From contig LSSN01000294.1 of the NCBI GenBank assembly GCA_001970855.1, positions 15,144-37,768 of the forward strand: a stretch of 22,625 bases of DNA. Direction: 5' to 3'. This DNA comes from Smittium culicis (lineage: Eukaryota; Kickxellomycota; Harpellomycetes; Harpellales; Legeriomycetaceae). The translations under genes were made by a program, and so were the position numbers. Below the pieces are notes generated by a model. That model was given only the letters and a program-made list of their open reading frames with translations. It was not told the DNA's origin and did no database searches. Numbering within the stretch: the first letter of the stretch is position 1; every line of letters begins with the position of its first letter. Below are positions 10,533 to 21,140 of the stretch, one piece after another.

Positions 10533-12360
10533 TTTAAAATTATTTTTTATTTTTCAAAAATTATGCTTTCATTAATTTTATAGACTCTTGGCTAAAAGAG
10601 ATACAGAGAGAATTTTTATTTTTTAAATTGATAATTAATATTTATACTTTTTAGCATATAAAATACAAGATATAAATTATATCTAGTGAATGCAGACATT
10701 ATTCAATTAGTTAGTATCAGCACTTGTATTTTTGATTAAGGTAATAGGCTATAAAATTCCTTATAAATAAATAAAATCTAAAGCCAGAAATTCAATATTT
10801 GAAAAGGTGAAGAAAATAATGCAGTATAGTATTATATTTGATTGGTTAAATGGTTGAGTTCTGTAAAGAGAAATGTTTATAATAAATTTCCCCACAAAAA
10901 AAAAAAAGATGAATATACGTTTTTTTTAAATCCAAATACTATCATAAATAGCTTATAAGTTTATATAAGAAAAAGAATTTAGAATCTCTTTTTTTTTCTC
11001 CGCAATTCAAATATTAAAAAAATATCAAAAACAAACCTGTTATTTCAGTAAAATAAAATTATGAGCTTAAATTCCAGGCACTCTTGTATTATTGTTTGAA
11101 ACTTGAATTGCTATAAATCATATTATAGGTCCTGAACAAAAAAGGTACTTTACAGCTTAATATTATTGGTCCGGTTATTTCTAAAGATAAAAATATTATT
11201 TGCAGAATTGAAAAGGCATTTCAATTTATCTATATAATTCATTTTGAAAGAATTTTTGTTAAAAGTAGTAGCTATTTATATAGGTGATAATTATACATGT
11301 GATTTCATAAACTGCAACTGTTTATTCATAAATTATTCTGTCAAAGAAACCCACATATGGCATTTAAAAACCCAATATTATTAAGTACGAATATTGTTAT
11401 ATATTAAAGGTTATTGAATTATTACATAAAAATTAAACTTGGATTCGTAAATATTGACATTATTATTACTCAGTATAGATCGCTTGAAAATATTGGACGT
11501 AACTAAAAATAGCTAATAGCTAAGAAAACACAAACAGGAAAGCATTAGATTTAAAAAATAATTAAAATGTGATGAAAATATTAGTATTTAGGTTAGGAAT
11601 TATAGTTATCTGTAAAGATTAAAATTAGATAATCAGAAAAGATTTCTTATAAAATTTTTTTTTCTTCTATTTCATTTTAGTCCAAATATTATGTATAAAT
11701 TTTTGTAATTTTAAAGGTGGTGAAATATCAATCTTACTATCGGATGCGAGCACCATGTATTCAAGCAGCTAATGAAACACAGAAATTTATATACGTATAC
11801 AATTATGACATTTATTGAGCATAATTAGCTTTTGAATACTACGTTTTTTTTAATGCACGATTCATTTAGCTAAAAAAATATAACCATATTGATTATATGT
11901 TAATAGAAGTTTCAAGAAAGCACGATAGTAATATGGTATCTTAAAAAAGCTTATTAGAGTAAAAATAATTAGAGATGGCTTAAATATTACGTAAAAGATA
12001 GAATATAAAGATAAATTAAAGTATTTTAATCCTAGATCAACTATATAATAGATAAAATCATAAAAGAACATATGGCTAAATACTAGATTGAGCATGATTT
12101 ATTCTTATGATATGATTTTTATGGTTAATCTAATTTTTAGTTTTAATGAGCTAATGGGAGCTGATATTAGAAGGGGTTTATCAAATGTCACTAAAATTTA
12201 TAAAAAAAGTTCACCACTTTTAAGCTATCAGGTTATGTATCACCTTTAAATTCCAATATACGGTCATATAGCTAATATGATAAAATAACAGCTTTTCTAG
12301 ATTAATGTGAGATTTAAAGTATAATTCTCGACAATCGAAGTTATATTAGGCAGTCAGTGC

Positions 12361-12432
12361 TATTTTATATTATTTTATATTATTTTATATTGTTTTTAAA
12401 GTGGTTTCATAGTGGTTTCATTGTGGTTTTAA
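12361..12432. repeat. two adjacent short tandem repeats
   Basis: Three exact copies of the 10-mer TATTTTATAT (12361-12390) are followed, after nine bases, by three copies of an 11-mer, AGTGGTTTCAT, the third degenerate (12400-12432). This looks like ordinary slippage-type microsatellite sequence. Confidence 0.85.
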
Positions 12433-12760
12433 GAGTGATACTAACAGCAGATTATTTTAGGTAAGATTTTCAAAATCTATCAAAAATGAAAAATACACTC
12501 AAGATTTTTTATAAAAAAAAAATTGAGTGGCGTGCATAAATTAAATAGTAGGGATGGTATAGTATGAGTATTAAAGCTCGGATTTAAAAGTTAATTTAAA
12601 GTGCGAAGGATATCATGGGTGTAAAATCTCTGCCACTAAAATTATCACACATAGAAATAAAAAAGTCCTTCATAATAATTCATGTCCATGTTACAAGAAT
12701 AAGTATGCATTTTTGAGATTGGATCCAGATGATTAAAGAAACTAAATCATCCATACTTAA

Positions 12761-12916
12761 TTATACCATTTTAACAATAGGGACGATGATACATTCGATG
12801 GAAATTACATATGTACGCTGAAGAATTACTCGCATGCAAAGTAAATAGTTATTGATCAGAAGAATATCAGCGCCTCGCCAATTTCTGCAAGCTAAATTAA
12901 TTGCATCAGAAAACAT
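12761..12916 (-). CDS. small open frame, 51 codons, doubtful
   Basis: Opens at ATG 12916 and ends at TAA 12761. It encodes MFSDAINLACRNWRGADILL followed by a hydrophobic stretch with basic residues, ending in VKMV. It lies within the higher-GC block, and its codons look less AT-driven than those of random open frames nearby. I recognise no family and see no intron signals that would extend it. It could be a fragment of a decayed gene or a chance frame. Confidence 0.15.
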   Translation of the reverse strand: MFSDAINLACRNWRGADILLINNYLLCMRVILQRTYVISIECIIVPIVKMV

Positions 12917-13440
12917 TATGAGGTCTTAGACCCTAATATGTAGGGAAAATAGAATAAATAGGGATGTAGGTGGCTTAATGACTTGTAATGAGAAAAGGGG
13001 CATGGATTCTGTGTAATTGTGCAGTGCGTAAGAGCCTGAGATGTTTGGCAGTTGAGTGGAAAAAATAGGAGCTTATGGTGAATACAGGATTGCTTTTAAA
13101 TGACTCAATTTCTCGCTGAGGATTGGCAGTTTCCGATTATCCAAAAAAAACAGCGCTAAAAAGCATAATATAATATAATATACTATAATACATCAAAGAG
13201 CTAGAAATAAAAAAAATCTCTGCGCCAATTGTAGCCAAAGAGAGCTCATCAGAAGCCAAAATTTAGCCACTTGATATGCGCTATTAAAGCCTCATGATTT
13301 GGTTGGATTGCCAAGGAGCTTACATAGCTTCAAGATTCCTCATTGGACCAATTCCAGAGTCACTGGGTTATAGGCTTTAAGAGTAGTAAGCTTTTTATTT
13401 TAATTGTTGTCTCTTTTCAAGTAGGATTCGTACTAGGTTA

Positions 13441-13922
13441 GTTATAGATATTGAGGATAAGCTCTTAATTGAATTCCAGCCCTTATATACCTTGCATATA
13501 TCAACGATATACTACTTATATTTGCTATTTTTCACTCTGAAGTCTAGAAAAATGTATGTTTTTCGCTTTACCCTGCCACAAGCTCATCTCTTTACTTCCT
13601 AAATAACATTCTGCTATTACTCGTCTAATAAATTTATATAGTCTTCGAGATTTTCGGAAACTTTAGTAACCTTCTAGTTTATCTGTAAATAAATCACCCA
13701 TTTTATTGCCAACACCCACTTATAAATCCTTCTATTCAATACACTCAAATATCAATTTATCAAAATCCCTTTTAATTTAATTCCTATTGCTCCTCAATCT
13801 CGAAATTTAATCTTACCAATAATATAATATAAAACCGAATAAGCTTTGTTGCTTCAAATAGCTAAAATCCTACCCCTTATTCATACATTAATACCCCAAC
13901 CCCAACTCTTTTAATATTAATC
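13441..13922 (+). promoter_or_regulatory. pyrimidine-rich upstream region of the 5-phosphatase gene
   Basis: Upstream of the ATG at 13923 the plus strand becomes rich in C and T and poor in G, with runs such as CCTACCCCTTATTC and ACCCCAACCCCAACTC immediately before the start. No other gene is seen. The region upstream of GID4 shows the same skew when read on its own coding strand. A CT-rich promoter or 5' leader is inferred. No sure TATA box can be assigned in such AT-rich DNA. Confidence 0.45.
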
Positions 13923-16900
13923 ATGCAAACGCCAAACCCTAGAATTCCCTTTTGTGATCACTCTGTCAATAATTTTGCCGTAGTAGATTACTGCGGCATA
14001 AACCGAAGGCAACCTTGCTTAGGCCCAAGTCCAGTACATATATTCAAACCCGATCCTCTCTTTAAAAATATACAACAATCCTCTCACTCCCGCTCTGATT
14101 CTCGCTCAGATGAAATAAACAAAGATTTATCTTATTCCTCTATCCAAAAATTTGCTAAAAAGAAGGCCCTTTGTCTATCAGGAAAATATCTAAGCTTTAG
14201 TCAAAAAAAAGTTATCAAATGTATAAACATCGATTCTGGCGATATTGTCAGTATATTAAAGCTTTTTGAAATAAACGCTGATAGTACCTCAAACAAATTA
14301 AACAGCTCAGATTCTCTGACGCACGTAACTGCTTTATCCGTTCTTCATCTAGCTCAGCACCCCGATGAACAAGGTCAATTTATAGTCTCTGGCTGCTTAA
14401 ACGGTTCCCTTTATATGTTAGATGTACTTGCTGTTGGTAAAAAATTCGAATTTGGTGCTGAGTATTCCAATTTTGGTCCAATTGTTCGTTTAATTTCAAA
14501 TGGGGTTGGTCAAATTTGGAGCATTAGAGCTTCAGGCAGAATAGATCTATGGAAGTTTGGTCTAGTTGATGCCAGAAAAAATGTTTTATCGATTCCACCT
14601 TTCAAACTACCCACGCACCCATCTGTATCGGTTTCACTGAGTCAAACCTTTATTAACCTGCTATCTACTTCAAAGGATGTATTTGTTGAAATTGTTAATA
14701 AATACGAGCTATGGATAGCATTCAACAATAAAGTCATAATCTTTAACCTTCTCCCACAGCCTATATCCCAAAATGAAAATGGCAATCAACTTATCATGGC
14801 AGAAAAAATGCATGTTTTTGAAGTAGATTTAAAAGACTCTACAATTACTAGCATGTATTTAGACTCTTCCTCTGATATTGGATTTTCTTTCGACTCTATT
14901 TTATGGGTCGGCCTTGATTCAGGATATTTAGTTGGCTATTCTACCTTAACCAAAAAAAAAATATGTTCCATCGACATTTCATCTGAACTACCTAGAAAAG
15001 ATAAAGACAAAATATCAATCACCGCCATTGCAAGTGTACTATGCAACACACTTTGGCTAGGAACCTCATCTGGGTTTATTATTGTTATTGATATCTCTCA
15101 AGTTCTCTCTAATATAGTCAGAGCAGTTAAAGTGTGGAAAGCTTACTCTGGTGCAATAACAGATTTATTAGTGGATCGATGGGCTATCCTTTCTACAAGA
15201 AAATGTGTTCAAGTCTCTGTTCTTTGTGATGATGAAGTTGTCTTATTTTATGATGGTACACTTTCATTTGACTGGCATTACAGTCATCTTCGAAGCTGTG
15301 TTGAGTCATATAGTAAACATTCGAATTGGCTTGTGCGAGTATTATCTTGGAACGCTGGCGCCGTTAAGCCAAATCATATTTATAACTCAGAAAGATCTTA
15401 CGACCGCGAATTTTTGATTAATTGGCTTAAAGCATCTTCTGATTGTGGCATGAAAGACCATGATTATAACAGCAGTTCGAAAGTTCCTGATATGATCGTC
15501 GTCAATTTACAAGAAGTTATCAACCTTGAATCTAAAAGCGCTAATGCAAAAGCATTTTGGAAAACTGCTTCTATTCGAAAAAATCTATCGCAAATAAGCT
15601 TATCTCGCCGATGTAAGCAATGGGTATCTGAAATTGCTTCATCTCTTGAAACTGTTTTCCCAAAGAACAAATTTTGCCTGGTGGAGTCGCAGGACTTGGT
15701 TGGCATGTTTCATGTAGTCTTTATCCAATCTATTCACTCTGATAAAGTTCACTCTGTATCCACAACAACTGTTAAAACTGGTCTTGGTGGATATCATGGT
15801 AACAAAGGCGCCATATCTGCTCGCTTTATTGTTAATGACACTGCGTTTTGCCTGATTAATGCCCACTTATCCGCAGGAGAATCTGATAGCTCTGAAACTT
15901 CAAGAAATAATGATATTACCCAAATAATGAAAACAATTAGCTATAGCCCTTGCCCTTCGGAGTTCCAGAAAGTTGAAAAAAATGTCCCTAATTCACCAAA
16001 CTGGTCATCGCATGTGTTCTCTGAATTTTCAAACGTTATGCTCGACTCTTTTGTCAGAGGTGGAGATGGTACCCTCATTGGCGACTACCCAATTTGTATA
16101 TTTAGCGGCGATTTAAACTATCGTATCAACAACTTTTCTCAACTAAGAGCAATAGAGGTTATCAAAAAAGGTGAATTGAAAACTCTACTGCAAAATGATC
16201 AATTGAAAACGCAACTTGGTACTTTAGAGCCTCGTCAATCACCTTCGCCAGACAATCTATCATTTATGAACTCTTTACCGAGGTCGAGAGGTAACTCAGT
16301 TGAAAATTCTAGTAATAATTCTATTGACAGTAGCACTTCCCGGCCTATCTTCGAGTCTTCCAATAGCTCGTATAAATCGAGAAATACAGCCCCATTCTCT
16401 TTAGCAAACTTTAAAGAGGGTGAAATAATGTTTCCACCAACATATAAATTTGACCCAGGAACTGGAAATTATGATTCAAGTGAAAAACGAAGAGTTCCAG
16501 CTTGGTGTGATCGCATTTTATTTAAAGAGAACACATTTTTTTGCGAGCCTGAAGTGCCTAATAGCTCTTCTGATAAGATAAATGTTAGCTCAAACAGCAC
16601 TAGTCATGCTTATAATAGCAACGGGAACGCGAAGCCTGAAAAAAAAACAGAGTACCCAGTTAAATGTGTATCATATCTAAGCTACAATTGTTGGTTAAGT
16701 GATCATAAACCAATATCCTGTGATTTAGTTATACCAATTAAAGAAATTGACAGGAAAAAAAGAAGTTTAGCAGTTGAAGATATACAAAAGCGTTGGGTAT
16801 CGCATCAATTTGTGAAACATTTGAATCAAGCAAAAATCGATTGGCTCTTACGAATATATCCAAATTTAAGTATTGACAACGCCCGGAATATCCTGGTTGA

Positions 16901-16964
16901 AACCAATGGAAATGTTTCCAGCGCAGCAAATATTGTTATATCCAAGCTAAACGTACTAGACTAA
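13923..16964 (+). CDS. WD40-inositol polyphosphate 5-phosphatase with CUE/UBA-like tail
   Basis: A 1013-residue single-exon protein. The first ~80 residues are Ser-rich and likely disordered. Residues ~80-460 form a WD40-like propeller, with repeats ending [12 protein letters not shown] (~157-168), [10 protein letters not shown] (~203-212), [11 protein letters not shown] (~330-340) and [12 protein letters not shown] (~380-391). The catalytic 5-phosphatase domain runs ~470-940: SWNAG (475), LQEV (529-532), GYHGNKGA (623-630), NAHLSAG (646-652), GDLNYRI (729-735, Asp730 and Asn732), PAWCDRIL (859-866) and SDHKP (926-930). All core catalytic motifs are present, so it should remove the 5-phosphate from phosphoinositides or inositol phosphates. 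A Ser/Asn-rich insert (~768-825) interrupts the catalytic fold. Residues ~968-1010 ([19 protein letters not shown] and after) resemble a CUE/UBA ubiquitin-binding fold. The architecture matches fungal and plant WD40-type 5-phosphatases. ATG 13923 is the first in frame. The gene converges on GID4. Confidence 0.95.
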   Translation: MQTPNPRIPFCDHSVNNFAVVDYCGINRRQPCLGPSPVHIFKPDPLFKNIQQSSHSRSDSRSDEINKDLSYSSIQKFAKKKALCLSGKYLSFSQKKVIKCINIDSGDIVSILKLFEINADSTSNKLNSSDSLTHVTALSVLHLAQHPDEQGQFIVSGCLNGSLYMLDVLAVGKKFEFGAEYSNFGPIVRLISNGVGQIWSIRASGRIDLWKFGLVDARKNVLSIPPFKLPTHPSVSVSLSQTFINLLSTSKDVFVEIVNKYELWIAFNNKVIIFNLLPQPISQNENGNQLIMAEKMHVFEVDLKDSTITSMYLDSSSDIGFSFDSILWVGLDSGYLVGYSTLTKKKICSIDISSELPRKDKDKISITAIASVLCNTLWLGTSSGFIIVIDISQVLSNIVRAVKVWKAYSGAITDLLVDRWAILSTRKCVQVSVLCDDEVVLFYDGTLSFDWHYSHLRSCVESYSKHSNWLVRVLSWNAGAVKPNHIYNSERSYDREFLINWLKASSDCGMKDHDYNSSSKVPDMIVVNLQEVINLESKSANAKAFWKTASIRKNLSQISLSRRCKQWVSEIASSLETVFPKNKFCLVESQDLVGMFHVVFIQSIHSDKVHSVSTTTVKTGLGGYHGNKGAISARFIVNDTAFCLINAHLSAGESDSSETSRNNDITQIMKTISYSPCPSEFQKVEKNVPNSPNWSSHVFSEFSNVMLDSFVRGGDGTLIGDYPICIFSGDLNYRINNFSQLRAIEVIKKGELKTLLQNDQLKTQLGTLEPRQSPSPDNLSFMNSLPRSRGNSVENSSNNSIDSSTSRPIFESSNSSYKSRNTAPFSLANFKEGEIMFPPTYKFDPGTGNYDSSEKRRVPAWCDRILFKENTFFCEPEVPNSSSDKINVSSNSTSHAYNSNGNAKPEKKTEYPVKCVSYLSYNCWLSDHKPISCDLVIPIKEIDRKKRSLAVEDIQKRWVSHQFVKHLNQAKIDWLLRIYPNLSIDNARNILVETNGNVSSAANIVISKLNVLD

Positions 16965-18461
16965 ACAAAATTTATATTAAATTTTATTATTTCATAATAC
17001 TTATTTGCTATACTAAAGATAAATTAATAATTAGAATATTTATTTTTAAAAAAAAAAAAAAAACCCTAATCATAGCGTCAATAATTAAAAACATGCGATT
17101 TCTATGCAGTTTTCGTTAAAACTAGCAGGGCTTTTTGTCTCGGTGCTTTACAAATAAAAAAAAAAGGATATATAAATGAAAATTAACCAGTATAATTTTT
17201 TGTTAAGCGTATTGTGTTATCAATAAAATAAAAAGTTAATTGTTATTGTAACAATTTTTTTATATTAGAAGAGGTTTATAAAAGGTAAAATAAAATTGAA
17301 CTTGAATAAAATAAATTATATAATACAAACTGAATAGTTTTAAATTGTTAGCTCTTAAAACATTTGTGTGATATTATCATTTCAAAGAGCAAATAATACC
17401 AATATGAACTCAAATTTTATCTTTTTCAAGGGGGTTTATCATACTTATTCTTTATTTGAGCTTTGAAGAATTGGGTGTCAAAGGCACTCAAATGCATCGG
17501 CGAATAAAACTCACTTCAATATAAAGTTTCTCCCTCTCACTCCCTCAATTTCAATTAACTTTTTTATATGACTTAACGGCCTTGATTATTAATTCACAGA
17601 AGTCCGCTTTTCCCAATTCTGTGGCACAAATGAAGAAAATATAGGTGGGATGTAAAGGTACAAACATAAGATATAATGATATATATTTCGCAATTTTTAT
17701 TATATAAGAATAATAGTAATGGAAGATGGAAAAAAAAAACTTCATAGCTAAACAATGGATAAATGGCTTCTTGGCGAATTCATAATCATATAAAAACAAA
17801 AGTAATTTACTATAAGCGATTTAAAGATATAGATAATATAAGTATACTTTGTAGCCAAACAAAATAGATAATTGATCGTTTAAGCTAATATTAAATGTAT
17901 CTAAAATGCATTAAAAATTCGATACTTTGTGATTGAATTATTTATATAAACGAGTGCGGAATTAGATGAATTATATATTATTAAGAGTTTATTGAATGTT
18001 ATGCGGGATAAAGGGGAGGATAAATCAATTTAGCAAAGAGGTTTTGTATTCGTTATTTAGCTTTTATTATAAAATGATGTATGGTCGTTTTAGCAGATGT
18101 TTTAGGGTTGGTGAGTGAGTATAGGAAAGAAAGAAAAATTCGAAGTAGGAGCAGAGAGTAAGGCAACCAGAAAGTAATTAAAGAGCAGGGTATGAAAAGA
18201 CGGTAGGATTAGTAGGAAGTTTATCGGAATATATCAGAAGATGGGAAGAGTTTAGATGCGTTTGAGATCGTGCAAAAAAAAAAAATTACGGCGAGGATAA
18301 GGAAATTTACGGAATTAAATGTGATTTATTATTGTTACAAAATTAATCAAGCTTTTTAGTGAAAAAGCCTGAGTAAATGGAAGGTAAGCGATTAAGGGTG
18401 AATAGGGAGAGTGTGGGGACGAAGTATTTGTTGATAGTAGCTTAAATGTTTATTTTCTGTC
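16965..18461. other. intergenic region between the convergent 5-phosphatase and GID4 genes
   Basis: No secure gene. The first ~450 bases are AT-rich 3' flank. 17551-17619 on the minus strand holds a possible terminal exon. 17990-18450 is strikingly purine-rich on the plus strand, that is pyrimidine-rich on the minus strand, like the upstream regions of the two proven genes nearby. This might mark a small minus-strand gene that I cannot reconstruct. Confidence 0.45.
17551..17619 (-). CDS. candidate 3'-terminal exon of an unrecognised minus-strand gene
   Basis: A good acceptor, TTCATTTGTGCCACAG, ends at 17620 and is followed by a frame reading LGKADFCELIIKAVKSYKKV and a final Asn before TGA (17551-17553). 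Base composition rises in G and C exactly over this piece. I could not find a convincing upstream exon or ATG, and the open frame that extends past the acceptor is AT-driven and begins without ATG. The family is not recognised. Chance is a serious alternative. Confidence 0.2.
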   Translation of the reverse strand, partial: ELGKADFCELIIKAVKSYKKVN

Positions 18462-19864
18462 TTATGATAACTCAAAGCTCCTAAAAAAATATTGTAAATT
18501 TTGGTTAATAAAAATATCACTGCTTAAAATATAAGTATACGTACATGAATGTGTTATCTGGGCAGTGGTTGAGAACAATTTTTTGGAATTTTTCTGATTC
18601 GCGGTGGTAATAGTAGCCAGTAATACACGAATCTGCAGGATCGTAGCGCATATAGTAAAATCCGGCAAAGCTCTGAGTTTTTTGATTTTATGAAGGAAAA
18701 AATGAGGCGAAAAAAAAAAGGGTGTTTGTTAGTAACTAAATTTTGGAATATATTTCTCAGCATATAAATTAAAAAAATTAAAGAGGAGGTAGGGTTGAAA
18801 AAAAAAATTGCGACTTACTGCACCGTTGATTTGGCTGATGGTATGGTCAGGGACTAGGAAGAGCTCTTTAACACGCATGAACACAACGTCGCAAGACATG
18901 AAATCGAAATCTTTAGCTGATAAAGCTGCTGTGGTTGTGGCACATCTATCTTCAGCAGTTTCAGGAGTTCCAGCAGAGTGTTGACAAGTAAGCATGTGCT
19001 TGTACTTATCAAACTGTTCGAAAAGTCCCCAATGCTGCGCGTCGACGGCTACTGAGGCGTCCCATTTGTTGGTGATGAACGTAGAGTTATTGATACCGAT
19101 GATTTCAGTTTCGAAGTACGTCATGAGCGACGAGTTATCGTTTAGGAGGTTGTTTATGCAGAAGTAGCCGCATAATGAGCCGCGCATTATGTCGACGTAC
19201 TTGAGGGTTATTGAGACTGGATAGCTTTTGAATTCGGATGTTTGAAAGCCTTTGAATTTGCTTCCGCTGTACAGCATGTGGTAAGAAACTGGAATTAGCC
19301 TCTTATTGTTAAACATGATCTTGTATTCTGGAGATACTAACAGCTTCTTCGAGTCACCTAATCGTTATTTTTTTTTTAGTTTTATTATGTATTAATTAGT
19401 ATTTTCTTTATGTATTTCAAAGTGTATTAAAATAATAGTAATTTTTCTTTTATCGTATTGACGATAATACAAGCGATTAGTAATTTATATATATAGCGTG
19501 TGCGAATTAATACTAAAAAAAATATGTTTAAAACCGAATGGATAAAAAAAGAGAGAGGTGTATATTTGGAAGGGGAGGGGGGCTTACTCTTATCTTCTTC
19601 GACGGTGGAGTTGCGCAATTCGGCCAAGTTGCTATAGCTTGATCCGCTCAAATTGCTCGAATTTAGTGATTTGGACTTCAAGCATTTTCTAAAGTACCTG
19701 TGACTAGTTTTTCCGAGTACTCTGTTCTTGTAAATACTGTTCTGGACATCGAGCAATTCTTTATTCTTACCTACATATGATTGTTGCTGTTGGTTTCCGG
19801 TCTTTGAGTGATCGTCGACAGCTTCAAAAATCGTGCTCAGCTCCTCCTTAAACGTAATCGGCAT
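18462..19864 (-). CDS. GID4: GID4/VID24-type Pro/N-degron receptor of the GID (CTLH) ubiquitin ligase
   Basis: Four exons: 19864-19588, 19357-18819, 18672-18545 and 18480-18462 (963 nt, 320 residues). The donors are GTAAGC, GTAAGT and GTACGT; every acceptor ends in AG. Hallmarks of the beta-barrel receptor are LYSGSKFKGFQ (~121-131), LCGYFCINNL (~154-163), TEIIG...TNKWDA (~176-193), HWGLFEQF (~201-208), VVFMRVKELFLVPDHTISQI (249-268), SFAGFYYMRY (273-282) and GYYYHRESEKFQ (291-302). Glu257, Ser273, Tyr278 and Gln302 match the human GID4 pocket residues Glu237, Ser253, Tyr258 and Gln282 that hold N-terminal proline. In yeast the family recruits gluconeogenic enzymes for degradation. A Thr/Ala-rich insert (~217-240) precedes DFDFM. 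The first ~92 residues are polar and unlike family members I know. Start: ATG 19864; the same frame continues upstream without another ATG. The last exon supplies only SFELS, the expected family C-terminus. Confidence 0.93.
18481..18544 (-). other. GID4 intron 3 (64 bp)
   Basis: Donor GTACGT, acceptor TTTTTTTAG. Without splicing, the frame would end VRILIF-stop; splicing gives NTFMSFELS, close to the C-terminal S-FEFR pattern typical of the family. I therefore prefer the spliced form. Confidence 0.75.
18673..18818 (-). other. GID4 intron 2 (146 bp)
   Basis: Phase-0 intron with a perfect GTAAGT donor, a perfect TACTAAC branch-site heptamer (minus strand, 18734-18728) and acceptor AACTCAG. Joining INGA to SFAGFYY recreates the unbroken family motif. 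Confidence 0.92.
19358..19587 (-). other. GID4 intron 1 (230 bp)
   Basis: Phase-1 intron, donor GTAAGC, acceptor ACGATTAG, with a TACTAAT branch-like heptamer in its last third. It joins EEDK to SDSKKLLVSPEY. The N-terminal region is poorly conserved, so this junction rests on splice signals and frame more than on homology. Confidence 0.75.
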
Positions 19865-19957
19865 GTCTTTTACTTTATATTGAGTAATTTTATTTTTTTG
19901 CGTTGAGGATAGAAGGGGATTATAAATTTTGTTGTAAATAGAATGTCTAGTGGCTTC

Positions 19958-19970
19958 GGGGGGGGGGGGG
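19958..19970. repeat. 13-base G homopolymer
   Basis: The longest G run in the window, followed by TTGGCGGCGG. It lies about 95 bases upstream of the GID4 start, in the likely 5' leader or promoter, and is prone to slippage and to sequencing error. Confidence 0.9.
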
Positions 19971-21140
19971 TTGGCGGCGGTACTAAGGTACAAGTCAGAG
20001 GATAGATATTTTTTTGTACTTTGTGACGTTGTATCAATATACTGTTAATGAATTTGCGAGTGTTGCGAAGCTCAAGTTTTATTTTTTTTTTCAAGGTATC
20101 TTGTGTTATCAAAGCTATGATACTCTACTAAGAAGTGCGTATGTATGGTAGTTAGATATTTTATTCGTTGGCGGGTGAGTTGATGGAAAGGGGTTTTTAG
20201 TATAGATTTATTATATATTGGCTTATAATTAAAATTTGTTGGGGAGGAGTGGTAGGATAGGAGATTAATTGCCTTAATTTTTAAAATAGGGAGGAATATG
20301 GATAATTTAATGTTTTATTAATTTTTTCGTTGGGGAAGAAGTTTTTGTGTTGAGCGCGTGAGTTTATAAATTTTATCTAGAGACAAAATTAAAAATATAG
20401 TTAAATTTTCTCAAGAAAGTGATATTATTATAGTTATTTGTAGGTGGGGAGAATTCTAGGTATTGTAAGGTAGGATATTCTTTTTTTTAATTTAAAATTA
20501 TGTTAAGTGGCGGGTATATATAGTTTACCACGCAATAAAATCTGAGATATTCTTCAGTGTAAAAATAATTTAAAGTTTTTTTCCTTATATAAAAGTATGT
20601 GGCGTGTAGTTGAGATAATATTAATTGAGGCTTACATATATTGAGAATACAAGTTTAATCTTGTTTTTAAGAACAAAGTGACTTGCCAATTTTTTTTATT
20701 CAACAGACTGTTAAAATAACTCGAAAGGGTGAAGAGGAAAAAGGTTTATTGTCCAAAATACAAAAGTAGTAATGTGCGTCTGTATGTATTAAATGTATTA
20801 CTTTTATGTATGTACCTATGAGTTTTTATCGAGTTCAATAAAAAAAGGATTTTGTGTTGTGGTTTAATAAAGAAGGATTTAGTAAAAACTATTTTTAAAT
20901 GGCTAGAGAAGGGAGAAACTAAAATTATAGCGATAGGGATATTTGACTTGAAAATATATACATTTGAAAATATCAATATAAAACTGTTCTAAAAAAAAAA
21001 AAAAGAAAAAATATTCGAGTAACGATTATTGGTAGTAAATTGGTGAAGGTTTTGTACTAACACGCTACAATAACAATTTTTATTGATAATTTTTTGAGAA
21101 ACCAAATACTAATAAAAGCTTAAATTTCATGTTTGAAAAT

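Larger units (their letters stand above)
10533..13440. other. spacer upstream of copy B, with a higher-GC gene-free block at its right end
   Basis: No intact gene is supported. 10848-10892 (plus strand) reads KWLSSVKRNVYNKFP, and 11131-11365 resembles the upstream flank of copy A; both look like decayed duplicated sequence. Short tandem repeats occupy 12361-12432. From about 12500 to 13440 the base composition becomes noticeably richer in G and C without any long open frame. That piece may be a decayed gene or element. Confidence 0.5.

Noticed and set aside
11862..12095. 77-codon minus-strand hydrophobic frame
   Set aside because: A run of Phe, Ile, Tyr and Leu is the usual translation of AT-rich DNA; no family likeness.
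15205..16929. Several 63-80 codon frames inside the 5-phosphatase gene
   Set aside because: All overlap a fully motif-supported 1013-codon frame.
17551..17799. 82-codon minus-strand frame taken as one gene
   Set aside because: It starts at TTG rather than ATG, and its first two thirds are AT-driven. Only the last ~23 codons, after an acceptor-like site, were kept as a weak exon candidate.
18040..18230. Minus-strand open stretch of about 60 codons in the pyrimidine-rich block
   Set aside because: No ATG, and Leu/Ser/Phe/Pro content follows directly from CT-rich composition.
18554..18763. Minus-strand open frames over GID4 intron 2 and exon 3
   Set aside because: They are out-of-frame readings of the GID4 exon; the frame that reads SFAGFYYMRY and GYYYHRES is the real one.
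19865..19993. 43-codon upstream extension of GID4 (Pro-rich, crossing the 13-base run)
   Set aside because: The first codon at 19991-19993 is TTG, not ATG, and the extension depends on the exact length of a slippage-prone homopolymer. The first ATG in frame is at 19864.
20746..20976. 76-codon minus-strand frame
   Set aside because: No motif, low-complexity composition, and the region shows promoter-like skew rather than coding.
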